Below are positions 48,091 to 57,419 of a DNA stretch of 64,000 nt, in pieces. Each line of letters opens with the position of its first letter. Position 1 is the stretch's first letter. The translations under genes and the position numbers were made by a program. The notes beneath the pieces are model-generated. The model worked only from the letters and a program-made list of their open reading frames with translations. It had not been told where the DNA came from and searched no databases. Location: contig NZ_KI912148.1 in assembly GCF_000517105.1 (NCBI RefSeq), forward strand, positions 173,543-237,542. Direction: 5' to 3'. The stretch is from Fischerella sp. PCC 9605. GTDB taxonomy: Bacteria > Cyanobacteriota > Cyanobacteriia > Cyanobacteriales > Nostocaceae.

Positions 48091-49206
48091 CTACCTTTGC
48101 AAACTACGGGGATCGAGGGCATCTCTCAGTCCATCCCCCAGTAAGTTGAACGCTAAAACTGTCAGGATAATCACCAATGCTGGTGGCCAGATCAGCCAAG
48201 GTTGCAGCACCAATATAGAAGCATTGGTTGCTAAAGACAGCATATTGCCCCAGGAAGGATCTGGTTGTTGAATTCCCAGCCCAATCAGACTGAGTACTGC
48301 TTCTGCACCGATAAAACCGGGAACCGCAAGGGTAGCAGAGATAATTATGTATGTGGCAGTTTGCGGCAAAACATGGCGAGTGATGATATATAGTGGTTTG
48401 CCACCCATTGCTCGTGCTGCTTGCACAAATTCGCGTTCTTTAATGGATAGTACCTGTCCGCGAATGACTCGTGCTAAGCCAGCCCAACTGATAAACGACG
48501 TAATCAACACAATCAACAAAAATCGCTCAGTACTGGTTAGTCCTGGGGGCAAAACTGCACCCAAGGTTACTAATAGATATATGCTGGGAAAGGTCATCAG
48601 TACTTCGGCTAGGCGCATGATGATACCATCAACCCAGCCGCCAAAATAACCAGAAATTCCGCCAATTAGCATCCCGAGAGGAAAGGTGAGGGCAACGCCC
48701 ACAATACCGATAAACAAACTGATTCGACCGCCATGTAGTAAGCGGCTGAATTGATCGCGTCCTTGATCGTCAGTACCTAGGAGGTTGATTTTAGCTTCGC
48801 CAGTTGTACCAAATAAATGCCAATTCAAAGGAATTCCGGGGATGACAGTTACTTCATCCCACTTGGGTGGTAAAGGCAAATTCAACTGGAAAAGGCGATA
48901 TTCGGAACCTTGAACGAATAACCGTAGAGGTGAGGGTTTACTTTTGTCTACAATGAGTTTGCGATCGCCTGTTTCTAAATTTGTGTCTCCTTGAATTGTT
49001 GGATAAACATGAGGTCCAATAAACTGCCCCGAACTCGAAAACCAGTGAATTCTAGTCGGTGGTAGCAGGGAACCATTCGGTTGGGAGGCATAAGGGTCAT
49101 AAGGGGCGACGAAATCAGCGGCAATTACTGTCACATAGAAAACTATGAGCAAAATTGCCCCAAATCGCGCTAAAGGATTTTTTTTGAGTCTTTGCCACCA
49201 GTTCAT
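48091..49206 (-). CDS. Oligopeptide/dipeptide-type ABC transporter permease (DppC/OppC-like)
   Basis: 371 residues from ATG 49206 (MNWWQRLKKNPLARFGAIL); the upstream 17 codons of the longer frame are TTTGTCATTTGTCC repeat DNA. Six hydrophobic segments, with a periplasmic loop of about 110 residues after the first. Signature features: DFVAPYDPY after TM1, LLGTDDQGRDQFSRLLHG, and the EAA loop FVQAARAMGGKPLYIITRHV. Family imports peptides, nickel or similar. No partner DppB, ATPase or binding protein adjacent, thus an orphan subunit gene as usual in cyanobacteria. Confidence 0.9.
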   Translation of the reverse strand: MNWWQRLKKNPLARFGAILLIVFYVTVIAADFVAPYDPYASQPNGSLLPPTRIHWFSSSGQFIGPHVYPTIQGDTNLETGDRKLIVDKSKPSPLRLFVQGSEYRLFQLNLPLPPKWDEVTVIPGIPLNWHLFGTTGEAKINLLGTDDQGRDQFSRLLHGGRISLFIGIVGVALTFPLGMLIGGISGYFGGWVDGIIMRLAEVLMTFPSIYLLVTLGAVLPPGLTSTERFLLIVLITSFISWAGLARVIRGQVLSIKEREFVQAARAMGGKPLYIITRHVLPQTATYIIISATLAVPGFIGAEAVLSLIGLGIQQPDPSWGNMLSLATNASILVLQPWLIWPPALVIILTVLAFNLLGDGLRDALDPRSLQR

Positions 49207-49311
49207 AATAGTTAATTGTCCTTTGTCATTTGTCCTTTGTCCTTTGCCACTTGTCATTTTGCTTTTTTTCCAATGACTAATGACGAATGACTAATGACGA
49301 ATGACTAATAT
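49207..49311. repeat. Short tandem repeats (TTTGTCC; ACTAATGACGAATG)
   Basis: GTCCTTTGTCATTTGTCCTT and ACTAATGACGAATGACTAAT units between two minus-strand genes. Confidence 0.7.
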
Positions 49312-50187
49312 CTAAGCACGTAGTTGTTCCACCAAATATAACTTTTCTTCTTGAGTAACTTCATGTTCTACAACAAAGACATTGGAGTGGAGATTGGCGA
49401 CAATTTGTTTTCCCTGCTGTGTCAAAGACAGGTAACGCAGTGCATCTTGAATATAAGGATAAACCCCATTCCAGTAGAATTTGGCGTAGTTATTGCGTAA
49501 ATCAGCGGGTGTTTGATAACCCAAAACTTTATTCATCCCAGTTTCTTCAAACTCGTAGAACAAAGAAGTAATTTTCTTTAAGTAGCGGGGGTCGCTTAAT
49601 TGTCCAATTAAATCAGCAGCACGCACTAAGCCTGCAAAGCTATCAGTACATTGATGATCGTCAGCAGTCGGCACTGGAAAGCGAGTCAATTCAATATTGC
49701 TCTTGATAACTTCAGAATCTATGAGTTTATGACCACCAAAACGCTCATCGATGAAGAGTTTCGCCCTATCGACATGATATGGTGTCAGGCTGGCATCAGA
49801 AGCCCCAGGAGCAAGAGAAATCATGATGTTATCTTTACCTGTAGCATATAATCCTTCTTGCTCGCGGTCTTGTCGGCACACTCCTTTGACATAGCCGATA
49901 TCATGACAAAGCAAAGAAATTATAAAATGCAACCAATCTTCACTAGAAACACCTCCTTCCCGAATGTGTTTGCCACGTAAAATCTCCTGTCCTACTAGAG
50001 TGACGAGAATCGAGTGTTCGACATTGTGATACAGGGCATCACTATTGGCAATGTTTTCTAAAGCCATATTGCCTGCCCAAGCAATTATGTCTTGATAATC
50101 AGTTTTTAAGCAGCCGTAGGTACGGCGGTAGCCTTCTCGAATTTGCTTTACAAAAGCATCTATTAATATTTCTGTGGCATTGAACAT
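49312..50187 (-). CDS. HD-domain metalloprotein (Npun_R2479 type)
   Basis: 291 residues. HD-superfamily metal ligands: YHNVEHSILV (first His pair), LLCHDIGYVKGV (the HD doublet), and later SLTPYHVDRAKLFI and RAADLIGQLSDPRY, the last Asp. The pattern resembles the cyanobacterial HD family I remember as Npun_R2479. HD enzymes are phosphohydrolases acting on nucleotides or cyclic dinucleotides; substrate unknown. Cytoplasmic, no membrane segments. Confidence 0.82.
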   Translation of the reverse strand: MFNATEILIDAFVKQIREGYRRTYGCLKTDYQDIIAWAGNMALENIANSDALYHNVEHSILVTLVGQEILRGKHIREGGVSSEDWLHFIISLLCHDIGYVKGVCRQDREQEGLYATGKDNIMISLAPGASDASLTPYHVDRAKLFIDERFGGHKLIDSEVIKSNIELTRFPVPTADDHQCTDSFAGLVRAADLIGQLSDPRYLKKITSLFYEFEETGMNKVLGYQTPADLRNNYAKFYWNGVYPYIQDALRYLSLTQQGKQIVANLHSNVFVVEHEVTQEEKLYLVEQLRA

Positions 50188-50661
50188 ACTAGTTACTCAG
50201 TCGGACAACAATAGACTTCTTAAAAGAAGTGGAGGAAAGGGAAAAGAGGTAAAGGGCAAAGGCTTCTCAATTCCTTTACCCTTAACCTTTAACTTTTTCC
50301 CACCTCTTAGCAAAAGGTTCTTTTGTAAGAGGTTTAATTGTTTATGCGTTTATATCAAAATTGCCAATTACCTTGGCGTTAGATGGAGTTAAGCGCTATA
50401 CACATTTCTCCTTGTAGTTATTATCACAGCAAAGGCTTGGGTGCTGGCAAGCTCTTTTTACAACATATGACCAATTTTTATAGCTCTATCACAGAATAGG
50501 CTATGCTTTCTGCGAGGAGAAACCTATATTTTTGTATAAAAAAAGGATAATGCACTTCAGAACTTTGCCATCCTAAGACAGATTGCGTTAAATCTATATA
50601 AATCAAGAAAAAACTCTCAAAACTGGAGTAAAACGTAAACGTAATAAAGCTGGATGGGATA
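50188..50661. other. 474-base spacer without gene
   Basis: GGAAAAGAGG and CCTTTACCCTTAACC-type low-complexity stretches at 50220-50300; the rest AT-rich. The missing N-terminal half of the following monooxygenase is not found here. Confidence 0.45.
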
Positions 50662-51240
50662 ATGAATATTGAGACCGAACTGCGTCAGCAGTTGGCCGGT
50701 CGTCTCCCTGCCTTAGCTGATATGGAATTAGAACGACACGGCGATCGCGTCTATCGGTTACAGAAGATGCATGTGGAACGTTACGCCAATCAAGGAGTCG
50801 TACTTCTAGGCGATGCTGCTCACGTAACTCATCCAGCAGCAGGTTTGGGGATGAATATGGCTCTGCAAGATGCTGAAACTTTGGCTGAAGAACTGTCACG
50901 TGCTTTCCAGGGCCAGTCATCCTTGGACGATGCCTACTTAAATTATGAGCGGATTCGCCGACAAATCAACCAGAGTGTGATTAATCGGGCCAACTTTATG
51001 GCCTGGCAGATGTGGTCTCCCTCAATATGGGGCTTCCTGGGCCGCACGTGTATCTTTATCATGCTACAACTTTTGCCATTCATTCGTCAGAAGTTGGCCC
51101 GGTCATTAGCTTGGGCAAATGCTGGCATTCAGTCGCCGACGAGAGCAACGCGATTTGATCAAATGACATCCAAAAAAGCGATCGCTAACAACCCCACTGC
51201 TATTAAATGTAAGACTAATTACATAAAAATAGGCAAATAG
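50662..51240 (+). pseudogene. C-terminal fragment of a FAD-dependent monooxygenase
   Basis: 192 codons. The stretch QGVVLLGDAAHVTHPAAGLG followed by MNMALQDAETLAEELSRAF is the second FAD-binding motif (GDAAH...GxGxNxAxxDA) of aromatic-ring hydroxylases of the UbiH/PHBH class, normally near residue 290 of a 390-residue enzyme. The N-terminal Rossmann part with GxGxxG and the substrate domain are absent; the open frame extends only 10 codons upstream of the ATG before a TAA. It is thus a 5'-truncated remnant, unless expressed as a small helper. C-terminal 30 residues look extended with basic residues. Confidence 0.8.
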
Positions 51241-51452
51241 CACTAAAACTATCTCCTTTGGCTAGTGCCATTACATTATTATTAGGTAGTGGTTTGAGAG
51301 CTGCGATCGCCAAATTCCCATCAGAGTCCAAATCGACCCGAAAGCGCGAACCGATATCAACAGCATCAAAAATCTACAAGTACCTACCCCAAATGTCAGT
51401 CAGAAAATAGTGGTATAATAGTTGCTAGCTTTATTTAAGCTAACAGCTATTT

Positions 51453-51524
51453 GCGGGTGTAATTCAGTGGTAGAATGTCACCTTCCCAAGGTGAACGTCG
51501 TGGGTTCGAGTCCCATCACCCGCT
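51453..51524 (+). tRNA. tRNA-Gly (anticodon CCC)
   Basis: Acceptor stem GCGGGTG/CACCCGC, discriminator T, D arm AATTCAGTGGTAGAAT, anticodon stem-loop TCACCTTCCCAAGGTGA with CCC at loop positions 34-36, and T arm GTGGGTTCGAGTCCCAT. 72 bases; CCA not encoded. Confidence 0.95.
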
Positions 51525-51565
51525 TTCTTGCTATGAAAATACTTGGTGTCTTTGTGCCTTGGTGA

Positions 51566-51695
51566 GACCAGCCCCCCAGAAGGCGGTTCCCGTCACGTAG
51601 ACGCGCAGCGGTGAGTCCCCCATGAGCGATTGACGTAGACGCCCCTTGTGGGCGGCTCAAGGTTAGAGTACCCGGAGGGCTTCTCGCAGAGTAGG
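51566..51695. repeat. GC-rich dispersed repeat, copy 2 (inverted relative to 32080-32175)
   Basis: Carries CGTAGACGCGCAGCGGTGAG, CCCCATGAGCG and GAGGGCTTCTCGCAGAGTAG, the reverse complement of elements in copy 1. Lies just after the tRNA. Confidence 0.65.
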
Positions 51696-51744
51696 GTGGT
51701 AAAAAAATCTTAAACCACTAAGACACCAAGACACAAAGATAGAA

Positions 51745-53217
51745 TTAACAACGCTGCAACTGTGCTAATATCACCACAATTTCATCAATTGCTTGCCGTA
51801 CAACACTAGCAGGTTGTTCGGTTTGATTTACCATAATACTGAAAACCACCGGACTGTAACTAGGCGTATTTACATATCCTGAGAGAGTCACAACACCACG
51901 CAGAGTCCCTGTTTTCGCTTGCACGATTCCCGCAGCGGGCGTACCCTGAAAGCGACTTTTTAAACTGCCACTGACACCTGCTACAGGTAGGGAAGCACGA
52001 AAAACTGATGCTTGGGGTGATTTCGCCATTGCCTGCAAAGTTTCCACCAATGCTTCTGGACTAATTAAGTTCTTGCGAGATAACCCCGAACCATCAAACA
52101 AAAGGTAACTTTTGGAATCGACTCCTAACTGAGTTAGAGTTGTCTGCAAAACTTCTAACCCAGCATCAGCCGTACTCTGATTTTTGGTTGCTGGTTTTTT
52201 AATCGCTAATGCTCTCAGTAATGCTTCAGTATAGAAGTTATTACTATTCTGATTTGCCTCCATTACCAATTCCGAGAGTGAAGGAGACAGCACAGCAGTT
52301 AATTCCGTTTCATTTTTGCTACCACTAGCTGCAACTGATGTTTTTTTAACGGTTATTTTCTCTGTTGCCAAAGCACTGCGCAAACGCTGCAAAAAATATT
52401 CCGCAGGTGCAACTACGGGTATAGTAATAAATTGCGGTTGAGAAGTCTCAGGCAACTCGCCTTGAATTCGTAGTATTGCTCCTTTTAAATCACGAGTAAC
52501 TTTGATCGCAGCTGGTTGATTTTTCGCAACGGTGACTGACTGATTAATTACCTGCCACTGTTTTTTTTCATCCTTATTCAACCAGATGAGTTTTAGAGGT
52601 TTACCTAAAGTTTGCGGTGAGATAATGAAACTAAAAGTATTTTGATTCACCATCAAACTGTTAACTGGTGTGCCATCGCCTGACAGCAAATCTTCCCATT
52701 GCCAGCTAGGGTTAACAATATCTCCTTGAATGTAACTATCATCAACAATCAACTGCTTGATTTTGGTAATACCTTTTTGTTTCAACTGCTTCGCTAATGC
52801 TATTAGTTGAGCATCAGTTAAACTGGGATCTCCCCTACCCACTACACGCAACACACCATCACCATTGCTATACACAGAAGTGCGAATGCGATAATTTGCA
52901 CCCAGCTGTTGCAAGGCGGCAGCTGTAGTTAGTAGCTTGGTGTTAGAAGCTGGAGTAAAGTATTTTTCAGCATCCCGGTTGTAAAGTGTTTGAGTAGATC
53001 CTAGATTTTGTACCAAAATTCCCCAACGTGTCCGACTGAATTCGGGACGGTTGATCACCGCATCTACCGCTGTTCCCAATTGGGCAGGGCAAATGATTTT
53101 TGTGGTAGCTGTTGGTGCAGTTGGTATGGGTGTTTGCGCTTTTACTGCTTGCTTAGTGATACCTACCTGAATGCCAATAAACAGCAGCAACAAGCTAATG
53201 GAAATTCTTTTAGACAT
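51745..53217 (-). CDS. dacB: D-alanyl-D-alanine carboxypeptidase/endopeptidase, PBP4 (DacB) family
   Basis: 490 residues. Signal peptide (ISISLLLLFIGIQVGITKQ) ends before VKAQ. Active-site motifs: SxxK in FTPASNTKLLTTAA, SxN in NQNSNNFYTEALLRAL, KTG in IVQAKTGTLRGVVTL. The insertion between SxxK and SxN matches the DacB type. It trims peptide stems or crosslinks of periplasmic peptidoglycan during growth or remodelling. Single gene. Confidence 0.93.
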   Translation of the reverse strand: MSKRISISLLLLFIGIQVGITKQAVKAQTPIPTAPTATTKIICPAQLGTAVDAVINRPEFSRTRWGILVQNLGSTQTLYNRDAEKYFTPASNTKLLTTAAALQQLGANYRIRTSVYSNGDGVLRVVGRGDPSLTDAQLIALAKQLKQKGITKIKQLIVDDSYIQGDIVNPSWQWEDLLSGDGTPVNSLMVNQNTFSFIISPQTLGKPLKLIWLNKDEKKQWQVINQSVTVAKNQPAAIKVTRDLKGAILRIQGELPETSQPQFITIPVVAPAEYFLQRLRSALATEKITVKKTSVAASGSKNETELTAVLSPSLSELVMEANQNSNNFYTEALLRALAIKKPATKNQSTADAGLEVLQTTLTQLGVDSKSYLLFDGSGLSRKNLISPEALVETLQAMAKSPQASVFRASLPVAGVSGSLKSRFQGTPAAGIVQAKTGTLRGVVTLSGYVNTPSYSPVVFSIMVNQTEQPASVVRQAIDEIVVILAQLQRC

Positions 53218-53511
53218 TCTGAAGAATTGTTTTTGCTGTAAGAGTGTTTTATTGTCAGAGTGGTTACAGTAAAGTTTTTATCAAAACACAACGGCACAGT
53301 AAATATGTGTGGGGAATGGGGAATATGACTGTGCCAGAGGTAGCCGCTAGACTGGAAAATTGCTCACACTGTTGGCGTACAACTAAGAACTAGCCACAGG
53401 CAATAAAAATATATATTCTCCACCTTTAGGAAGAACACTACTTGTATCATCAACAATCCAAAATTGAAATTGAGGGGAAGCAAAAAGAAGGAAACACCTT
53501 CTTTATTCATT

Positions 53512-55665
53512 ATGGGATTTGGTCAGAAGTTAATGAAGACCTTGTTGAAATTACTAAGGAAATGGCAACGCGGAGCCGTTTCTGGTGATACCACACCGAC
53601 AGCGGACGTCATGGCCAGTGAATACAAAGATTGGCGCAATGGCTTTTTGTGGCAAAGATTACGCTTATGGTTATGGCTGGCACTGATCTGCATTTTGACG
53701 TTTACTTTGCGTGACATTTATAACTATTTCTTTCCTCTCAAGGAGTTGCAAAAACTACCAGAGGTGCTAAGAACTCAGGCGCTTGTCATGGATATTGTCA
53801 TGCTGCTGAGTTTATCTATTTGCCTAGCTTTGCGTAAAACTAAGTTTGGTCGTCGCTATCCAGCGATACTATTTTTGGGATCATCTTGGTCAATTAGCCT
53901 GATACCACAGATTTTTGCTACTTTCAAAGGTTTTGCACTGCCCAATACCCTTGCTTGGTCACTTTTATTTCTCAGTCAAGCAACATTTATGCCTGTATGC
54001 TGGGTTCTACACTTGCTGTCCCAGCTGGGTGTGCTAATTTACTATTTTGGTCTCAATACGTTATTTGGGCTAAAACTACCACTTCCCGATCATCCGGAAA
54101 TATATAACGTTACTTTTATTTTATATTTATTCTGGTTCTGTGTTATATGTGACATCGGTGTTTACCTGTACGATCGCCTGCAACGCTCTGAGTTTTATGC
54201 CCGCAGGGAACTTGAGTTTGCTTATCAGAAACTCGGGGTGACAGAAGCTAAATATCGCAATATCTTTGAAAACGCAGTCGAAGGTATTTTCCAAAGCAGT
54301 CCCGACGGACGTTACATTACTGCTAATCCGGCATTAGCACGCATTTATGGCTATTCATCGCCGGAAGAAGTAACAGCAAATTTCACTGATATAGAACATC
54401 AACTGTATGTCGATCCGCACCGACGTGCGGAATTTGTGCGCTTGATTGAAGAATATGGCAGTGTGTCAGAGTTCGAGTCTCAGATTTATCGCCGAGATGG
54501 CAGCATTGTCTGGATTTCAGAAAAGGCATACGCCGTGCGTGACGAAACTGGTAAGCTGCTATACTACGAAGGATTGATTGAAGACATCACTAAGCGCAAA
54601 CTAGCTGAAGCGGCTTTACAAGAACAGTTAGATTTTTTGCAAGTTCTCATTGATACTATTCCTGCACCAGTTTTTTATAAAAATTCCCAAGGCTTATATA
54701 TTGGCTGTAACAAGGCTTTTGAAGAAGCTTTCGGGTTAAGTAAAGAAAAAATTCTAGGTAAAGATGAGTATGATTTATCACCAAAAGAACTTGCCGAGCA
54801 ATACCAGCAAGCAGATATGGCACTGTTTGAGCAACAAGGCATTCAGAGTTATGAAGATTCGGTAGTCTACAAAGATGGCAAGAAGCATGATGTAATTTTT
54901 TATAAGGCAACTTTTTCAAAAGCAGATGGTTCGCTTGGTGGGTTGGTGGGAGTAATTCTAGATATTAGCGATCGCAAGCGCACAGAAGAAGCACTACGAG
55001 TATTTTTCCATGCAGTTTCCCATGATTTACGCAACCCGGTGTTGGGTACTTTGATGGTGCTAAAAAATCTACTTGCACACCCAGACGATAAAATTACCAT
55101 TCCCCGCTCGATTTTAGAACGGATGGAGCAAAGCAGCGAACGGCAACTGAATTTAATTAACTCATTGATGGAAGCTCATGTCAGCGAAGTGCAAGGCATT
55201 TTCTTGGAACGCCAACCAGTAAAACTGGATCAAATCGTAGAAAATGCGATCGCTGATTTAAAACCGATGCTAGCGGAAAATCAAGTTACCCTGACCAATT
55301 TAGTTCCGGCTGATTTACCTTTGGTGAATGGCGATCCAACGCAACTATGGCGAGTATTTTCTAACTTGATTGTTAATGCCATCAAGCACAATCTCCCAGG
55401 GTTAAGTATTACCATAAATGCGATCGCCCAGGGGGATAAAATTTATTGCACTGTCGCAGATAACGGTGTGGGCTTGAGTCAGCAACAGTGCGAAAGGCTA
55501 TTTGATCTTTATTTCCGGAGTAGTAACGTCCGCAACTCTGTAAGTTTGGGATTGGGGTTGTATCTGTGTAAGCGAATTATCAACGCCCACGGCGGCGAAA
55601 TTGGTGTGAATAGCGCCCCAAACGCAGGGGCAACTTTTTGGTTTACGTTACCCATCCAGGGTTAA
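53512..55665 (+). CDS. Membrane PAS-domain sensor histidine kinase
   Basis: 717 residues from ATG 53512 (a TTG at 53464 adds 16). About six hydrophobic segments between residues 50 and 230 form an N-terminal sensor; two PAS/PAC domains follow (YRNIFENAVEGIFQSSPDGR, then LIDTIPAPVFYKNSQGLYIG). The transmitter has an H box FFHAVSHDLRNPVLG, N box WRVFSNLIVNAIKHN, G1 VADNGVGLS and G2 LGLGLYLCKRI. Complete kinase; no response regulator gene adjacent. Signal unknown. Inner membrane. Confidence 0.92.
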   Translation: MGFGQKLMKTLLKLLRKWQRGAVSGDTTPTADVMASEYKDWRNGFLWQRLRLWLWLALICILTFTLRDIYNYFFPLKELQKLPEVLRTQALVMDIVMLLSLSICLALRKTKFGRRYPAILFLGSSWSISLIPQIFATFKGFALPNTLAWSLLFLSQATFMPVCWVLHLLSQLGVLIYYFGLNTLFGLKLPLPDHPEIYNVTFILYLFWFCVICDIGVYLYDRLQRSEFYARRELEFAYQKLGVTEAKYRNIFENAVEGIFQSSPDGRYITANPALARIYGYSSPEEVTANFTDIEHQLYVDPHRRAEFVRLIEEYGSVSEFESQIYRRDGSIVWISEKAYAVRDETGKLLYYEGLIEDITKRKLAEAALQEQLDFLQVLIDTIPAPVFYKNSQGLYIGCNKAFEEAFGLSKEKILGKDEYDLSPKELAEQYQQADMALFEQQGIQSYEDSVVYKDGKKHDVIFYKATFSKADGSLGGLVGVILDISDRKRTEEALRVFFHAVSHDLRNPVLGTLMVLKNLLAHPDDKITIPRSILERMEQSSERQLNLINSLMEAHVSEVQGIFLERQPVKLDQIVENAIADLKPMLAENQVTLTNLVPADLPLVNGDPTQLWRVFSNLIVNAIKHNLPGLSITINAIAQGDKIYCTVADNGVGLSQQQCERLFDLYFRSSNVRNSVSLGLGLYLCKRIINAHGGEIGVNSAPNAGATFWFTLPIQG

Positions 55666-55783
55666 GGGATCTCTGAGGAATCAATATCACTAACTGAACC
55701 GTATTGCTTTTTATCCCAATCCCTGGAATAGGGCGCTTTACAATCCTTGTCGTTAATTCCTCCCAATCTCCAGTCCCCGTGAA

Positions 55784-57082
55784 TTAAGGTGATATCCGAT
55801 ACCTATCTCGCGGATAAAGAGTTGCCTGTCTGATGTTTGCAAGATGCAGAATTCTTGCTGTCAGCCTTTCCAAACCAATCGCCAATCCTCCATGAGTCGG
55901 CATTCCCATTTCAAACATCCGCAGATGAGTTTCAAAAGACACGGGGTCAATACCACGGTTTTTCAGTGCTTGTTCCAAATCTTCTCGTCTGTGCAGTCGT
56001 TGTCCACCCGTTGTAATTTCAATACCTTCAAACAGAAGGTCAAAGCTTTGCGATGCACCACTATTACCTCGTGGATGGGTGTAGAACGGTCGCCCCGTGA
56101 GTGGGAAGCCGATTACAAACAAGGCAGCAATTCCTGTTTCTGACTCAGCCAATTGGCAAAGCTGACGTTCTGCTTCAGAATCTAGATCGTCTACGAGGTC
56201 AGTACGACCGAAGTGTCGATTTAACAGTTCCAAGCATTCAGCAAATTCCCATGTTGGGACGTTCTGCATCTGGGGCAGTGGTTTTTCTCGATACCTCTTG
56301 AGTACATCCGCATAATCTTGGTTAAGTTGCTCAAAAATGAAGTTAAGCAATTCTCGTTCCAGTTGAATCAACTCTTCGGGACTCTCAATAAATCCTATTT
56401 CCAAGTCAAGAGAGTAGTATTCAGTAAGGTGACGGCTGCTGGCATGTGGTTCAGCGCGATACACATGACCCGTCTCAAAAACCCTTTCTAACCCTGCGAC
56501 TCCATGTTCTTTGTAGAATTGGGGGCTTTGGGCAAGGTAAGCACAGCGTTCAAAGTATTTAATTTCAAATAGATTTGTCCCGCCTTCTGTTCCACTAGAA
56601 ACGATTTTGGATGTAATTATTTCAGTAAAGTGCCTTTTTCTTAAAAAGGAGCGAAAATAATGCACAATCGCCGCTTGTATCCTAAAAATGTCACCGATAC
56701 TCTCATTGCGGAGTGAGAGCGGACGGTAATTTAAAATAGTGTCAATTCCAATTTCAGTAATGTCTGAGCAAGAATTGAAGGGAAGAAGTTGAGTCACTCG
56801 GTTGAGAACAGATATCTCAATTACTTCCACTTCAAATCCAGCCTTTGCCCTGGTGTCGGGTTTTACCTTACCCTTGATTTCTACTGGCTCATCCAACTTG
56901 AGTGAAACTGCCCTAACTAAAGCCGAATCTGCTACACACTGGACTTCTCCACTACAGTCTCTGACAATTATAAATGTTGTGCGAGCCAGTTCTCGCAAGC
57001 GATATATCCATCCGCGAATAATTATTTCTTCTCTTAGCGACGGGTGCAGGGAAGCGACTAGTGTTCGTGAAGGACTTTGCAT
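55784..57082 (-). CDS. aspS2: Archaeal-type aspartyl-tRNA synthetase (aspartate-tRNA(Asn/Asp) ligase)
   Basis: 432 residues, the size of archaeal/eukaryotic-type AspRS and well short of the roughly 590 of the bacterial enzyme with its GAD insert. N-terminal OB-fold anticodon domain (IIIRGWIYRLRELARTTFII), class II motif 2 VYRAEPHASSRHLTEYYSLD and motif 3 GGLAIGLERLTARIL are intact. The chromosome presumably has a standard bacterial aspS, so this is an additional, transferred copy; it may be a non-discriminating enzyme serving tRNA-Asn or a stress backup. Motif 2 position and absence of frameshifts suggest activity. A 41-codon ORF lies directly upstream on the same strand. Confidence 0.88.
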   Translation of the reverse strand: MQSPSRTLVASLHPSLREEIIIRGWIYRLRELARTTFIIVRDCSGEVQCVADSALVRAVSLKLDEPVEIKGKVKPDTRAKAGFEVEVIEISVLNRVTQLLPFNSCSDITEIGIDTILNYRPLSLRNESIGDIFRIQAAIVHYFRSFLRKRHFTEIITSKIVSSGTEGGTNLFEIKYFERCAYLAQSPQFYKEHGVAGLERVFETGHVYRAEPHASSRHLTEYYSLDLEIGFIESPEELIQLERELLNFIFEQLNQDYADVLKRYREKPLPQMQNVPTWEFAECLELLNRHFGRTDLVDDLDSEAERQLCQLAESETGIAALFVIGFPLTGRPFYTHPRGNSGASQSFDLLFEGIEITTGGQRLHRREDLEQALKNRGIDPVSFETHLRMFEMGMPTHGGLAIGLERLTARILHLANIRQATLYPRDRYRISP

Positions 57083-57102
57083 ATGCTATGGTTCCCAAGT
57101 TA

Positions 57103-57228
57103 TTACCAGTGCTGGAACCATATCAATGGCGGTGCCATCCAGCTTCCACTTTTCTTGTGCATTACAAGTGTGTGGCTCTTAATTGCTGCGGTGTCGTCGC
57201 AGGTACGTTTCACCTTACTAATGCCCAT
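57103..57228 (-). CDS. Putative 41-residue ORF upstream of aspS2
   Basis: ATG at 57228 to TAA at 57103-57105, followed by another TAA. The peptide starts MGISKVKRTCDDTAAIKSHT and ends SGSWMAPPLIWFQHW. The stop lies 20 bases before the aspS2 start, so it would be the first gene of that transcript. Between them TGGTTCC and GGAACCA can pair (a hairpin that also covers the end of this ORF), which could couple its translation to that of aspS2. No family recognised; it may be a leader peptide or small protein, or chance. A ribosome site is weak (TTGGA). Confidence 0.35.
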   Translation of the reverse strand: MGISKVKRTCDDTAAIKSHTLVMHKKSGSWMAPPLIWFQHW

Positions 57229-57419
57229 TCCAATCAGTTGATGATTTGATTGTGAATCTCCTTTTCAGGTAAACCTCTCAGAGGGGTCTGTCCTCTTCTA
57301 CGAGTTGAAAAAATCTTAGCAAATTTTCTAATAGATACAGCCACAAGCTAAATAATCTTCTAGTATACGTAACCCTGTGGTTTAGTACAGAGAATTAACA
57401 AAATTTAACCACTCTGCCA
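57229..57419. other. Spacer marking the transition to the plasmid/prophage-like block
   Basis: AGAGGGGTCTGTCCTCTTCT near 57276 has inverted-repeat character (AGAGG...CCTCT). No gene seen. Confidence 0.35.

Noticed and set aside
57103..57200. T-box-like leader before aspS2 (TGGATGGCACCGCC on the minus strand resembles AGGGTGGnACCGCG)
   Set aside because: Only about 11 of 14 positions match, there is no terminator with T-run or convincing specifier stem, T-boxes are not expected in cyanobacteria, and the bases are also explained by codons of the 41-residue ORF.
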